Shown here in pieces: positions 34,344 to 43,450 of a stretch of DNA of 64,000 nt (position 1 is the stretch's first letter; each line of letters begins with the position of its first letter). The notes beneath the pieces were generated by a model, which saw nothing but the letters and a program-made list of their open reading frames with translations, was not told the DNA's origin and made no database searches. The translations under genes and the position numbers were made by a program. Source of the DNA: Leisingera thetidis (GTDB lineage: Bacteria; Pseudomonadota; Alphaproteobacteria; Rhodobacterales; Rhodobacteraceae); NCBI RefSeq assembly GCF_025857195.1, contig NZ_CP109788.1, positions 124,001-188,000 of the forward strand, given 5' to 3'.

Positions 34344-35201
34344 ATGACACAGCAAGTCAACCTGCCGCACGCAACGGCCGTGGTGAACGGCGTGCGCCTG
34401 CATTACGTGATTGCAGGATCGGGAGATCCGCTGGTCTTTCTGCACGGATGGCCGCAAAGCTGGCGCGAATGGCGCCATCTGATCCCGGAACTCGCGTCGC
34501 GGTTTACCGTGATTGCTCCGGACATGTGGGGCTTTGGCGACTCGGACAAACCCGCAAGCGGGTATGACAAACGCACCGTTGCACCGGATATCCGCGAACT
34601 GGTGCATTGCCTCGGCTTCCGCGAAATCCACCTGGCGGGACATGATATCGGCATGAGGGTTGCCTACGAATACGCTGCCGCTTTCCCGGCCGAAGTCCGG
34701 CGGCCTGCCGTTTTGGAAGCAGGTCTTCCCGGATTGGGGCTGGAAGCCTACCAGGACACTGCAAAGTACCCGCACCTCTGGCATTTCGGCTTCTTCAATG
34801 CCCCCGGCGCCGCGGAAACGCTCATCGCCGGGCGGGAGAAACAGTTTCTGTCGCACTTCATCAGGCATCTTGCCTATGACCCATACGCCGTCACTGGCGA
34901 TGACCTCGATGAATACGCGGACCGGATGAGCGCGCCCGGCGCTTTGCGGGCCAGTTTTGAGCACTACCGGGCCTTTCCGGCCGATGCCCTCAACAATCAG
35001 GAAAACGCCCGGAACAAGCTGCCCTTGCCGGTGCTGGGCATAGGGGGCGATCACAGCCTGGGCGAGCACGTCGGCAAGTTCATGGAGCCTTTGGCCGGCC
35101 AGGTAGCGACCGCCGTCGTGGAACGCAGCGGTCACTGGATACCCGAAGAGCAACCGGCGCAGCTGGCCTGCCAGCTGACCGGTTTCTTCACACAGCCATG
35201 A
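34344..35201 (+). CDS. Alpha/beta hydrolase (epoxide hydrolase/haloacetate dehalogenase-like)
   Basis: 285 aa. The oxyanion-hole motif VFLHGWPQSW is followed by the nucleophile elbow LAGHDIGMRVAYEY, where Asp replaces Ser as in epoxide hydrolases and haloalkane/haloacetate dehalogenases. The catalytic His is in ERSGHWIPEEQP near the C-terminus. The cap domain occupies about residues 130-210 (PHLWHFGFFNAPGAAETLIAGRE in split form). No signal peptide, so it is cytosolic. It is followed 33 bp later by a cupin gene. Substrate (epoxide, haloacid or lactone) cannot be assigned. Confidence 0.87.
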   Translation: MTQQVNLPHATAVVNGVRLHYVIAGSGDPLVFLHGWPQSWREWRHLIPELASRFTVIAPDMWGFGDSDKPASGYDKRTVAPDIRELVHCLGFREIHLAGHDIGMRVAYEYAAAFPAEVRRPAVLEAGLPGLGLEAYQDTAKYPHLWHFGFFNAPGAAETLIAGREKQFLSHFIRHLAYDPYAVTGDDLDEYADRMSAPGALRASFEHYRAFPADALNNQENARNKLPLPVLGIGGDHSLGEHVGKFMEPLAGQVATAVVERSGHWIPEEQPAQLACQLTGFFTQP

Positions 35202-35234
35202 TCCATGCCGAAACTCAAAACACGGAGAGGAACG

Positions 35235-35711
35235 ATGACTGCACTCATTCGCAAACCCGGCGACGGCAGAATGACCGGCGTGGCCGGCGACATCTACACG
35301 ATAAAGATCAGCGGAGCGGAAACCGGCGGGTCTTTTGCCCTTCTAGAAGCCATTGTGCCGCCAGGAGGCGGACCGCCACCGCACCGGCATTCCCGCGAGG
35401 ATGAAACTTTCTACATTCTCGACGGCGAGCTGGAGATTGTGGCTGGCGGAGAGACGTCTGCCGCAGGTGCGGGGACGGTGATCCTGCTGCCAAAAGGATC
35501 GGTCCACCAGTTCAAGAACACCGGAACAACGGCTGCGCGCATGCTGATCCTTGCCGCGCCCGCGGGGCTGGAGGAGTTCTTCGCTGAAGTCAGCCAGGAA
35601 CCTGGCACCTTCTCAGCAGACAATCCGCCAGCCATCGATCCGTCGCAGATCGGGAAAATGCTGGAACTTGCCCCCAAATACGGCATGGAGATCATTCCGC
35701 CGGATCATTGA
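35235..35711 (+). CDS. Single-domain cupin protein
   Basis: 158 aa. ATG 35235 has GGAGAGGA eight bases upstream; the longer in-frame start at 35205 has none. Cupin motif 1 is PPPHRHSREDETFYILDGEL (His-x-His and Glu ligands) and motif 2 is LPKGSVHQFKNTG with the last His. The metal site is complete, so a metalloenzyme or small-molecule-binding role is plausible. The C-terminal 45 residues (DPSQIGKMLELAPKYGMEI) form a helical tail found in related quercetinase-like cupins. It is last in the plus-strand unit. Confidence 0.83.
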   Translation: MTALIRKPGDGRMTGVAGDIYTIKISGAETGGSFALLEAIVPPGGGPPPHRHSREDETFYILDGELEIVAGGETSAAGAGTVILLPKGSVHQFKNTGTTAARMLILAAPAGLEEFFAEVSQEPGTFSADNPPAIDPSQIGKMLELAPKYGMEIIPPDH

Positions 35712-35952
35712 TCCCCGGTCCGCGGTTTGCCGGGAGGGTGCACCATCAGATTTGGGCAAGGCTGCGCTCTCCGGCTTCCTTTTTACAGAACATGCGGTTC
35801 TTTCAGCTCATTGCGGACGACACTTTCGGGATGGAAGCTGCAGATGATAAATTCCGGCAGGACCTTGCCGCACTGGCGGGCAGAGCGTGCATCGCTTTCA
35901 GCGGCCTGCACCGGAGGCAGGCGGGGGCAGATCCGTGGCCAGCGGGACCTGT

Positions 35953-36897
35953 TCAGTTGCCGTTGCCATTTGAAAGGACCTCTTCCATCTCGTCCTGCAT
36001 CTCGTCGATCGCTGAGCAGAGCCGGTCGGTAAAGGCATGGGAGACCAGTGACCGGGTGGCGTAGCCGGGCGTCAGGATCGAGATGCAGGAACTCATCCGC
36101 GGCTCGAAACGTCGGATGGCCAGCGGATTGCGGGTCTGGGGCTGCTGCAGGCAGCTGTAGGCGGTGATCATGTCGCAGATCATATAGCATATGCCGTCAG
36201 CGACAAACTGCAGCCCTGGTGCCCAGGTGCGCAGTTCCAGCCGTTTGCGGATCCGGCATCCGGCCTGCTGAAAGACCTGCTCTGTCTGCCGTGTCAGCGG
36301 GTGTTCCTTGAACAGCAGCGCCATCGGCCGGCCGGCCAGATCCGCCGGGCTGAGCGCCGGGGCCGCCGCCAGCGGATCACTGGCCGGAAGCACGCAAACA
36401 CATTCCAGATCGAAATCCCGCTGGGTGACCGACGGCCGCGGATTCGGCGTTTCGGCAAAGCCGATGTCGAACTGCTGTGAGGCAATGAGGTCTTCGATGA
36501 CATCGGAAGACCGCATGGTCAGCGCGATTTCAAGATCTTCCTTGCCTTCCATGAATGCGGTGAGCACCCGCGGCAGGAAGAAGCTGGATGCGGCCGGATG
36601 GCAGGCGATGCTGAGCCTGCCGGCCTGGTGCGCGCGGATCCGGCCCACGGTGTTCTCGATACGCTCGAACCGTTCCAGGACAGCGTCGCACTCCTCGAGG
36701 AAAAAATATGCTTCGGGGGTCGGAATCAGCTTGCCCTGTCTGCGCAGGAAAAGACTGAACCCCAGCTCGGATTCCAGCGTCGCGATCATGGTGCTGACAG
36801 CAGGCTGTGTGCGCCCGACGGTGCGGGAGGCCTGGGAAATGGAGCCGCTGCGCATGACTTCGCGGAAGGTAACGATTTGACGGATGGAGAGATTCAT
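35953..36897 (-). CDS. LysR regulator of the TRAP/imino-acid oxidase operon
   Basis: 314 aa. HTH at residues 1-60 (LSIRQIVTFREVMRSGSISQASRTVGRTQPAVSTMIATLE). The effector domain has SIACHPAASSFFLPRVL and an ending EMQDEMEEVL tail. The N-terminal style resembles LysR/OccR-type opine and amino-acid regulators. It is divergent from the TRAP operon at 37011, and the 113-bp gap contains TTG-N9-CAA (36941-36955), a possible LysR box. Likely inducer is the substrate of the TRAP system or its oxidation product. Confidence 0.87.
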   Translation of the reverse strand: MNLSIRQIVTFREVMRSGSISQASRTVGRTQPAVSTMIATLESELGFSLFLRRQGKLIPTPEAYFFLEECDAVLERFERIENTVGRIRAHQAGRLSIACHPAASSFFLPRVLTAFMEGKEDLEIALTMRSSDVIEDLIASQQFDIGFAETPNPRPSVTQRDFDLECVCVLPASDPLAAAPALSPADLAGRPMALLFKEHPLTRQTEQVFQQAGCRIRKRLELRTWAPGLQFVADGICYMICDMITAYSCLQQPQTRNPLAIRRFEPRMSSCISILTPGYATRSLVSHAFTDRLCSAIDEMQDEMEEVLSNGNGN

Positions 36898-37010
36898 GTG
36901 GGGTATTCACTGAATTTATGAAGTTAGAGGAATAATGAAATTGATATTATGGCAATTGTCCAGCCATATGCACCGGGTCTAGCAGAAGGGAATGCTGGGA
37001 CGGAGGTTGA

Positions 37011-37484
37011 ATGGACAAGTTTACGAAATACCTGCTGACGGGTTTGATCTGCATGGTCGCCCTGGCCCAGTTCGTCCAGATCGTCACGCGCTACCTGCTG
37101 CAGGTGCCGCTGATGGGGCTGGAGGAAGTCATGCTCTATCCCACGGTCTGGCTTTACATCCTGGGCGCCGTGAACGCCTCGCGCGAGGATACCCATATCC
37201 GCGCCAATGTTCTGGAAATCGCCATCAATACACCGCGCGGCCACACCATCCTGGCGATCGTGGGCGAAATCATCAGCCTGGTTGTCGGCATTTGGCTGAC
37301 CACCTGGGCGTGGGATTACACCCTGTACGCCATCCGCGTCTGGAAAGAGACCCCGACCCTGTACCTTCCGACGTTCTATTCCGAAGTGGCGATCCTGGGC
37401 GGGATGGTGCTGATGATGATCTACACCGCGCTGCATCTTGTGCGCCACATCAATGACCTGCGCACCGGAGGTGCAACAAAATGA
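37011..37484 (+). CDS. TRAP transporter small membrane subunit (DctQ type)
   Basis: 157 aa with four transmembrane helices (about residues 7-27, 43-60, 83-105, 125-148). The DctQ signature VTRYLLQVPLMGLEEVMLY is present. It forms the small integral subunit that joins DctM and docks the periplasmic binding protein. It is the first gene of a TRAP operon on the plus strand, and its stop overlaps the dctM start by 4 bp. Confidence 0.9.
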   Translation: MDKFTKYLLTGLICMVALAQFVQIVTRYLLQVPLMGLEEVMLYPTVWLYILGAVNASREDTHIRANVLEIAINTPRGHTILAIVGEIISLVVGIWLTTWAWDYTLYAIRVWKETPTLYLPTFYSEVAILGGMVLMMIYTALHLVRHINDLRTGGATK

Positions 37485-38779
37485 TCGAGATCGCCCTTCT
37501 TGCCATTGCGGTGCTTGTCATCACCCTGACGCTGGGGGTGCCGCTGCCCTACTGCTTCGGTTCGGCGCTGATGATCATGTATTTCCTCGGCGGCGTGACC
37601 ATGAAGGGCATGATGCTCTGGGGCTCGCAGCAGCTTGGCAACCCGGTGCTGCTTGCCATCCCGCTGTTTGTGCTGGCCGGCACAATCATGTCCGTCAGCG
37701 GTATCGCCGCGTCACTGCTGAATTTCGTCAATGCCTTCATCGGCCATGTGCGGGGCGGATTGGGCGTCGTTGCGGCCGTCAGCTGCGCGGTCATCGGAGC
37801 GATTTCCGGCTCGGGCCTGACCGGCATTGCCGCAATCGGCCCGCTGCTGATCCCCGAGATGGAAAAGCGCGGCTATCCGCGGGAATACGCGACCGCCCTG
37901 ATCGCCAACTCGTCGATCCTTGGCCTGCTGATCCCGCCGTCGGTCACCATGATCGTCTACGGCTGGGTGACGGACACCTCGATCCTTGCCTGCTTCCTGG
38001 CGACCCTCGGGCCGGGGCTGCTGATCATGTTCAACTTCTCGGCGATGAACCTCTGGCTCAGCCGCAAGTTCGACCTGGTGCTGGACGATGCGCCGAGCTT
38101 TTCGGAATTCACCGGCAAGGTGGCGCGGGAAGGCTTCAGCGCGACCCCGGCGCTGCTGATGCCGGTGATCATCCTCGGCGGCATCTACGGTGGCATCATG
38201 ACCCCGACGGAAGCCGCTGCCCTGTCAGTGATCTATGCGCTTCCCGTTGGTTTCTTCATCTACAAGGGCCTGAACTGGCAAAGCTTTCTGCTGGCCGGCA
38301 AGGAAGCCTCGACCGCGGTGGGCGCGATCATGGTGATGGTGCTGTTTTCGATGATCCTGAGCCAGATGTTCGTCTATGAGGGCATCCCGCAGCAGATGGT
38401 CGGCGCCATTTTCGAAGTGACCGAAAACAAGGTGCTGCTGCTGATCTTCATCAATATCCTGCTGTTCCTGGTCGGCATGGTGGTGAACGACGTCACCGCC
38501 ATCATCCTGATCGCGCCGCTCTTGCTGCCGCTGATGCAGGCCATCGGGGTCACTCCGGTCCAGTTCGCCGCGATCATGGGCGTGAACACCGCGATGGGCG
38601 GGGTCACCCCGCCTTATGCCTCGATCCTGTACCTGGGCGCGCGCATCGGCAATGTGAAGGTCACCAAGGTGATCCCCCATGCCATGCTGCTGATCGTGAC
38701 CTGCTACGTTCCGGTGGTCTTCCTGACCTCGCTGTGGCCCGATCTGTCGCTGTTTTTGCCGCGCCTGTTCGGCTACTGA
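37481..38779 (+). CDS. TRAP transporter large permease (DctM type)
   Basis: 432 aa and about 12 transmembrane segments. Typical DctM motifs: AIPLFVLAGTIM, GAISGSGLTGIAAIG, IPPSVTMIVYGWVTDTSI, GGIMTPTEAAALSVIYAL in the second half and VNTAMGGVTPPYASILYLG near the end. It carries out Na+-driven solute uptake across the inner membrane together with the DctQ and DctP partners. Complete length and order Q-M-P; the binding protein follows after 40 bp. Confidence 0.93.
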   Translation: MIEIALLAIAVLVITLTLGVPLPYCFGSALMIMYFLGGVTMKGMMLWGSQQLGNPVLLAIPLFVLAGTIMSVSGIAASLLNFVNAFIGHVRGGLGVVAAVSCAVIGAISGSGLTGIAAIGPLLIPEMEKRGYPREYATALIANSSILGLLIPPSVTMIVYGWVTDTSILACFLATLGPGLLIMFNFSAMNLWLSRKFDLVLDDAPSFSEFTGKVAREGFSATPALLMPVIILGGIYGGIMTPTEAAALSVIYALPVGFFIYKGLNWQSFLLAGKEASTAVGAIMVMVLFSMILSQMFVYEGIPQQMVGAIFEVTENKVLLLIFINILLFLVGMVVNDVTAIILIAPLLLPLMQAIGVTPVQFAAIMGVNTAMGGVTPPYASILYLGARIGNVKVTKVIPHAMLLIVTCYVPVVFLTSLWPDLSLFLPRLFGY

Positions 38780-38819
38780 CCCCGATCCCACCCCTTTCAT
38801 CCAACGGAGGAGAACCCAG

Positions 38820-39794
38820 ATGAAGCACTTTCTTTCCGGCGCCGCGGCCGCAGCCCTGATGGCCATGGCCGGCACGGTTTCGGCCGCTGACCTGAAAATG
38901 AGCCACGTGCGCCCGCAGGACACCACCATCGACAAGGAACTGCATGCCTTTGCCGACCAGGTGGCTGAGACCACCGGCGGCGACGTCAAGATCTCGATCT
39001 TCCCGGCGTCCTCGCTGGGCGACTACACCACCGTGCAGGAGCGCATCAGCGTCGGCGCGATCGACATGGGGACCCAGCCTGCGGCGACCGCAGCGGACCG
39101 CCGCATGCAGATCAGCGCTTTCCCGTTCCTGGCCAGCACCTGGGCCGAGGCGCAGGCGATCTACGGTCCCGGCGGCGCGGTCCGTGACGTGATGCAGGAA
39201 CTTTATGCCAAGCAGGACATCACCATGCTGGCGGCCTACCCGGTCTATTTCGGCGGCGTGTCGCTGAATGTCGATGCGCCGGAGGCCCAGGGCATCAAGG
39301 TGCGCGTGCCCGGCGTCAAGAGCTTTCAGCTGACCGGCGAAGCGCTTGGGTACATTCCGTCGCCGATCCCGTTCTCCGAAGCCTTCACCGCGATTCAGAC
39401 CGGTGTCGTCGACGGCGTGATCGGTTCGGGCGCTGAGGGCTATTATGCCTCGTTCCGCGACGTGACCAAGGTCTACGTGCCGGCCAACACGCATTTCGAG
39501 ATCTGGTACATGATCATTTCCAACAGCTCGCTGGCGGAACTGGATGCCGAGGATCAGGAGGCGCTGAAAGCCGCTGCCGTCCAGTTCGAAACGCAGCGCT
39601 GGGGCGTGGCCGAAGCCGATCAGGCGCATTGGGAGAAGAAGCTGGCCGACGACCTTGGCACCAAGGTTGTCGACCTCAGCGATGATGAACTGGCGGCAAT
39701 GGCCGAGAAGGTCCGCGCCGATGTCTGGCCGGTCATCCTGGAGGATATCGGCGCTGAATGGGGCCAGGGCATCCTGGACCAGATCGGCAAGTAA
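38820..39794 (+). CDS. TRAP periplasmic binding protein (DctP type)
   Basis: 324 aa with a signal peptide (cleavage about residue 22, GTVSA/ADLK). DctP fold signatures: LKMSHVRPQDTTIDKEL, LGDYTTVQERISVGAIDMG, and GIKVRVPGVKSFQ, which contains the Arg that clamps the substrate carboxylate. The ligand is therefore a carboxylate-containing solute. Its place before three oxidoreductase genes and ridA suggests an amino- or imino-acid. A strong hairpin at 39808-39834 follows. Confidence 0.9.
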   Translation: MKHFLSGAAAAALMAMAGTVSAADLKMSHVRPQDTTIDKELHAFADQVAETTGGDVKISIFPASSLGDYTTVQERISVGAIDMGTQPAATAADRRMQISAFPFLASTWAEAQAIYGPGGAVRDVMQELYAKQDITMLAAYPVYFGGVSLNVDAPEAQGIKVRVPGVKSFQLTGEALGYIPSPIPFSEAFTAIQTGVVDGVIGSGAEGYYASFRDVTKVYVPANTHFEIWYMIISNSSLAELDAEDQEALKAAAVQFETQRWGVAEADQAHWEKKLADDLGTKVVDLSDDELAAMAEKVRADVWPVILEDIGAEWGQGILDQIGK

Positions 39795-39807
39795 GCGCAG
39801 CACACTG

Positions 39808-39834
39808 CGCGGGGCGGCAGGACGCCGCCCCGCG
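39808..39834 (+). terminator. Intercistronic hairpin after the TRAP genes
   Basis: Perfect 11-bp arms CGCGGGGCGGC / GCCGCCCCGCG with a 5-nt loop and no T-run. It is positioned between the binding-protein gene and the oxidase genes, so it may attenuate or protect the upstream mRNA rather than fully terminate. Confidence 0.5.
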
Positions 39835-39865
39835 GCACTGGCAAGAATTCAGGGGAAACGTCGGA

Positions 39866-40969
39866 ATGGAAGCTGACTATGCAGTGATAGGCGGCGGTGT
39901 TGTCGGCCTGTCCGTCGCATGGGGCCTGTTGCGGCGCGGCAAACGGGTGGTCGTCCTGGATGGGGACGACGGAGCCTTCCGCGCCAGCCGCGGCAACTTC
40001 GGCCTGGTTTGGGTACAGTCCAAGGGCATGAAGCAGCCGCGCTATGCCAGCTGGAGCCAGCAGTCCGCTGCGGCCTGGGCCGGGTTTGCGGCCGAGCTTG
40101 CCGAGGGCACCGGCCGCACGGTGCCGCTGCAGCAGAACGGCGGTTACGATCTGCATTTCTCCGAGCAGACCCTGCACGAGACGGTTGCCAAATACGAGGT
40201 GCTGAAGCAGGCCCTTGGCGGCAACTACCCCTATGAGGTGCTGGACCGCGCCGCGCTCCGCAGGGAGGAGCCGCACATCGGCCCCGGGGTTGCGGGTGCG
40301 ATCCTGCACCATCAGGACGGCCACGCCAACCCGCTGCGGCTGCTGCTGGCGCTGGCGGCGGATGTGCGGCGGATGGGCGGCCGGGTACTGAACGGCAAGA
40401 CGGTCACCGGTGCGGTGCACTCAGGCGGTGCTTTTGAGGTGCGCTGCAGCGACGGCACTGCCGCAACCGCGGAAAAGGTGGTGCTGTCGGCCGGGCTTGG
40501 CGCGATGGAGCTGGGCCCGAGGCTGGGCTTCAAGGCGCCGGTGCGGCCGCAGCGCGGCCAGGTGCTGATCACCGAGAAGCTGCCCAGGATGATAAACCGG
40601 CCGTCGCTGATCGCGCGGCAGGTTGACGAGGGCGGCATTCAGATCGGCGCCACCAACGAAGAGACCGGCCTGGATGACCGGGTCACCAGCACCGGCCTGT
40701 CCGGCCTCGCCGCTGAGGCGGTCAGGGCCTACCCGGCGCTGGCCCGGGCGCAGCTGGTGCGCAGCTGGGGGGCGCTGAGGATCCTGTCGCCCGACGGGCT
40801 GCCGATCTACCAGCAAAGCACCGAGCTGCCGGGGGCCTATCTGGTCACCTGCCACAGCGGCATCACTCTGGCCGCGGCGCATGCGCTGTTCCTGCCGGAC
40901 TGGCTGGAAGGCACCGGCGCCGCCCCTGACTTGGAGGTGTTCAGTGAAGACCGATTCACCGTTTCTTGA
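39866..40969 (+). CDS. DAO-family FAD oxidoreductase (HcnC/OoxB-like catalytic subunit)
   Basis: 367 aa from ATG 39866. FAD motif: YAVIGGGVVGLSVAWGLLRRGKRVVVLDG. RGNFGLVWVQSKGMKQPRYA and the C-terminal LVTCHSGITLAAAHA follow the DAO pattern of glycine oxidase, opine oxidase B and D-hydroxyproline dehydrogenase beta subunits. It should oxidise an amino or imino acid to an imine. The next two genes supply a 2Fe-2S protein and an FAD/NAD subunit, as in HcnABC and OoxAB complexes. The stop overlaps the start of the 2Fe-2S gene by 26 bp. Confidence 0.85.
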   Translation: MEADYAVIGGGVVGLSVAWGLLRRGKRVVVLDGDDGAFRASRGNFGLVWVQSKGMKQPRYASWSQQSAAAWAGFAAELAEGTGRTVPLQQNGGYDLHFSEQTLHETVAKYEVLKQALGGNYPYEVLDRAALRREEPHIGPGVAGAILHHQDGHANPLRLLLALAADVRRMGGRVLNGKTVTGAVHSGGAFEVRCSDGTAATAEKVVLSAGLGAMELGPRLGFKAPVRPQRGQVLITEKLPRMINRPSLIARQVDEGGIQIGATNEETGLDDRVTSTGLSGLAAEAVRAYPALARAQLVRSWGALRILSPDGLPIYQQSTELPGAYLVTCHSGITLAAAHALFLPDWLEGTGAAPDLEVFSEDRFTVS

Positions 40970-41252
40970 GCTGGAGGCCGCACCGCGGGTGCGGGTCTGG
41001 TTCGACGGCCAGCCGCTGGAGCTGCCGGACGGCGCCAACCTGGCGGCGGCGCTGCTTGCAGCGGGGGTGCGGACGTTCCGCCATACACCCGTCTCGGGCG
41101 CGCCGCGGGCGCCGTTCTGCATGATGGGCGCATGCTACGACTGCCTGGTGGAAACCGGCGGCAGGGTTCAGCAGGCCTGCATGCTCGAGGTGAAAGACGG
41201 GATGCGCATCGCGCGCCCGCATGAAGCGGAGGCGGCCCATGCAGAAGGCTGA
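40944..41252 (+). CDS. 2Fe-2S small subunit (HcnA-like)
   Basis: 102 aa. It begins at GTG 40944 because GGAGG sits at 40933-40937 and the frame overlaps the oxidase gene. Ferredoxin-type Cys motif C-x4-C-x2-C (FCMMGACYDCLV) with a further Cys in QQACML gives four ligands. This is the short electron-transfer subunit found with HcnB/HcnC and D-hydroxyproline dehydrogenase. It links the DAO flavin to the second flavoprotein. The stop overlaps the next start by 14 bp. Confidence 0.83.
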   Translation: MKTDSPFLELEAAPRVRVWFDGQPLELPDGANLAAALLAAGVRTFRHTPVSGAPRAPFCMMGACYDCLVETGGRVQQACMLEVKDGMRIARPHEAEAAHAEG

Positions 41253-42627
41253 TCTGATCGTCATTGGTGCCGGCCCGGCGGGCATGGCTGCGGCCAGCGA
41301 GGCGGCCGGGGCCGGGCTGCGGACCGTCCTGCTGGACGAGCAGCCCCGCCCCGGCGGGCAAATCTACCGCGATGTGGACCGGGCGGCGGGCCTGCGCGGC
41401 AGCATCCTGGGGGCGGATTATTTGCATGGTGCAGCGCTGACGGCCAGGCTGCGCAGCCCGGGCATCGAGCATGTCCCGGGGGCGGTGGTCTGGATGATCG
41501 AGCAGGGCTTTCAGGTCTCCTATACCCGCGAGGGGCGCGCCGCCCGGGTCGCGGCGGACCGGGTGATTCTGGCCACCGGCGCGCTGGAGCGGCCGATGCC
41601 GGTTCCCGGCTGGACCCTGCCGGGAGTGATGACCGCGGGAGCGGCGCAGATCCTGCTGAAGCAATCCGGCGTGCTGCCCAGGCAGGCGGTGCTGGCAGGC
41701 AGCGGCCCGCTGCTGTATCTGATCGCGGCGCAGATGGTGCGCGCGGGCACGCCGCCGCTGGCGCTGGTGGAAACCCAGACCCGTGCCGACATGATCAGGG
41801 CCGGCCGCCATCTGGGCGGCGCCCTGCGCGGTTGGCGCTACCTGGCCAAGGGCCTGAAGTTGATGGCCGAAATCAGGCGCGCCGGGGTGCCGCGCTATAC
41901 CGGCGCCACCGCGATTGCGGTGGAGGGCGAAGACCGCGCCGAAGCAGTGGCCTTTGAAAGCGGCGGCCGCGGCCACCGGATCGCTTGCGGGACCGTGCTG
42001 CTGCATCACGGTGTGGTGCCTAACCAGCAGGCGGCGCGTTCGATGCAGGTGCCGCACCTGTGGTCGCAGGCGCAGCAGTGCTTCGCGCCGGTGGCAGATG
42101 CCTGGGGCCGCACCGGCCGCGAGGGGGTCTTCACCGCCGGCGACGGTGCCGGGATCGGCGGTGCCAGAGCGGCGGAATACTCGGGCCGGATCGCGGCGCT
42201 GAAAGCGGCTGAGGAACTGGGCCGGCTGACCGTGCAGGAGCGCGACCGCCTGGCAGCGCCGCTGCTGCGGCAGAAGGCGCGGGAAACTGCGGTGCGCCCG
42301 TTCCTGGATGCGGCCTATCCGCCCTATGCCGAGGCGCTGGCGCCGGACGACGCGACCATCATCTGCCGCTGCGAGGAAGTGACCGCCGGCGACATCCGCA
42401 GTTTTGCCAGGCTGGGCTGCCAGGGCCCCAACCAGGCCAAGGCTTTTGGCCGGGCCGGCATGGGTCCCTGCCAGGGCCGGTACTGCGGCTTGACCGTGAC
42501 CGGCCTTCTGGCCAGCGCCAATGGCCGGAGCAAGGATGAGACCGGCTATTACCGCATCCGGCCGCCAATCAAACCCGTGACCCTGGGCGAGCTTGCCGGT
42601 GCGCAAGACACGCCCGCCGAAGACTAG
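41239..42627 (+). CDS. FAD/NAD-binding subunit with bfd-like Fe-S domain (HcnB/OoxA-like)
   Basis: 462 aa. The start at 41239 has GGAGG at 41228-41232. Two nucleotide folds: LIVIGAGPAGMAAASEAAGAG and ATGALERPMPVPGW, then GVFTAGDGAGIGGA. The C-terminal bfd-type cluster has Cys ligands in CRCEEVTAGDIR and GMGPCQGRYCG. The architecture equals HcnB, OoxA and the alpha subunit of D-hydroxyproline dehydrogenase. It forms the third component of the oxidase complex, which passes electrons to the respiratory chain from the inner membrane face. ridA follows after 9 bp. Confidence 0.86.
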   Translation: MQKADLIVIGAGPAGMAAASEAAGAGLRTVLLDEQPRPGGQIYRDVDRAAGLRGSILGADYLHGAALTARLRSPGIEHVPGAVVWMIEQGFQVSYTREGRAARVAADRVILATGALERPMPVPGWTLPGVMTAGAAQILLKQSGVLPRQAVLAGSGPLLYLIAAQMVRAGTPPLALVETQTRADMIRAGRHLGGALRGWRYLAKGLKLMAEIRRAGVPRYTGATAIAVEGEDRAEAVAFESGGRGHRIACGTVLLHHGVVPNQQAARSMQVPHLWSQAQQCFAPVADAWGRTGREGVFTAGDGAGIGGARAAEYSGRIAALKAAEELGRLTVQERDRLAAPLLRQKARETAVRPFLDAAYPPYAEALAPDDATIICRCEEVTAGDIRSFARLGCQGPNQAKAFGRAGMGPCQGRYCGLTVTGLLASANGRSKDETGYYRIRPPIKPVTLGELAGAQDTPAED

Positions 42628-42636
42628 GAGACAGAA

Positions 42637-42975
42637 ATGATCGAGCGGATCGACACCGGCACCCGCATGAGCAAGATCGTGAAACACAACGGCGTGGCCT
42701 ATCTTTGCGGCCAGGTCGGTTCCGGCAGCACCGTGGCCGAGCAGACCCGCGACTGCCTGTCCCGCATCGAGGCGCTGCTGGACAAGGCGGGTTCTTCGCC
42801 CGACCGCATTCTGCACGCAATTGTCTGGCTGGCCGACATGAATGATTTTGCCGAGATGAATGCGGTCTGGGATGCCTGGGTGCCGGCCGGCCACGCCCCG
42901 GCCCGCGCCTGCGGCGAATCCCGAATTGCCAGCCCGGATCTGAAGGTGGAGATCATCATCACCGCCGCCTGCTGA
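42637..42975 (+). CDS. ridA: RidA-family reactive-imine deaminase
   Basis: 112 aa. The YjgF/RidA fold is visible: AYLCGQVGSGSTVAEQTRDCL, LHAIVWLADMNDFAEMNAVW, then PARACGESRI containing the Arg of the active site and KVEIIITA at the end. RidA hydrolyses enamine/imine intermediates to oxoacids plus ammonia. Placement right after the three-subunit oxidase makes its role clear in context: the oxidase makes an imine and RidA removes it. It is last in the operon; a 12-bp-stem hairpin follows at 43015. Confidence 0.88.
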   Translation: MIERIDTGTRMSKIVKHNGVAYLCGQVGSGSTVAEQTRDCLSRIEALLDKAGSSPDRILHAIVWLADMNDFAEMNAVWDAWVPAGHAPARACGESRIASPDLKVEIIITAAC

Positions 42976-43450
42976 GCGAGGCTTGCGTCTGCGCAGTGCC
43001 CCGCCGGGAAAGCCGGTCCTGAATCGCCAAGTCGATTCAGGACCATAGTTGCGCTGGCGGTTACGGATGGCGATGCCGGCCTGCACCGTGCGAGGAGCGG
43101 CATCTTGATGAAATCGTGACCACGGTCGCGGTGAGAAGCCCGGGCTTAGGCGGGCCAATGGTGTGAATGGCACTGTTCCGGATATCCTTTTGCAGCCCGG
43201 CGCAATGCCAGGGCTGCAAGGCGTTTTCGATCTGGTTCATCGCTTGCGGGGCGGGCCGCGTGTTGCGATCACCGGCAATTTCCGCAGCTATGTCAAACCG
43301 ATCGAGACGCCCGCAGCAGCCGCTACCTGATCCCGGGCAAACGGGCTTGCGCGGCCTGCACTCGGCAACTTGGCGGATAACTCTGCAAACAGTCCTTGCG
43401 GCAGCCTCAGAGGGATTTTCCTTAGGGGCCTCTTTCTTGTTGCGGGCGGG
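42976..43450. other. Noncoding interval after the oxidase operon
   Basis: 475 bp between convergent ridA and LysR. Besides the hairpin at 43015-43044 and a weaker CAGCCC/GGGCTG pair near 43194, nothing is recognisable. Open frames here look spurious. Confidence 0.5.
43015..43044 (+). terminator. Strong hairpin terminating the TRAP-oxidase-ridA operon
   Basis: Perfect 12-bp arms GGTCCTGAATCG / CGATTCAGGACC around a 6-nt loop, 40 bp after the ridA stop. It lacks a T-run, so it may be a Rho-assisted or mRNA-stabilising end. Confidence 0.6.

Noticed and set aside
42976..43450. Riboswitch or small RNA around the 12-bp hairpin
   Set aside because: It lies downstream of ridA between convergent genes, where a leader riboswitch would not act, and no conserved aptamer core was recognised.
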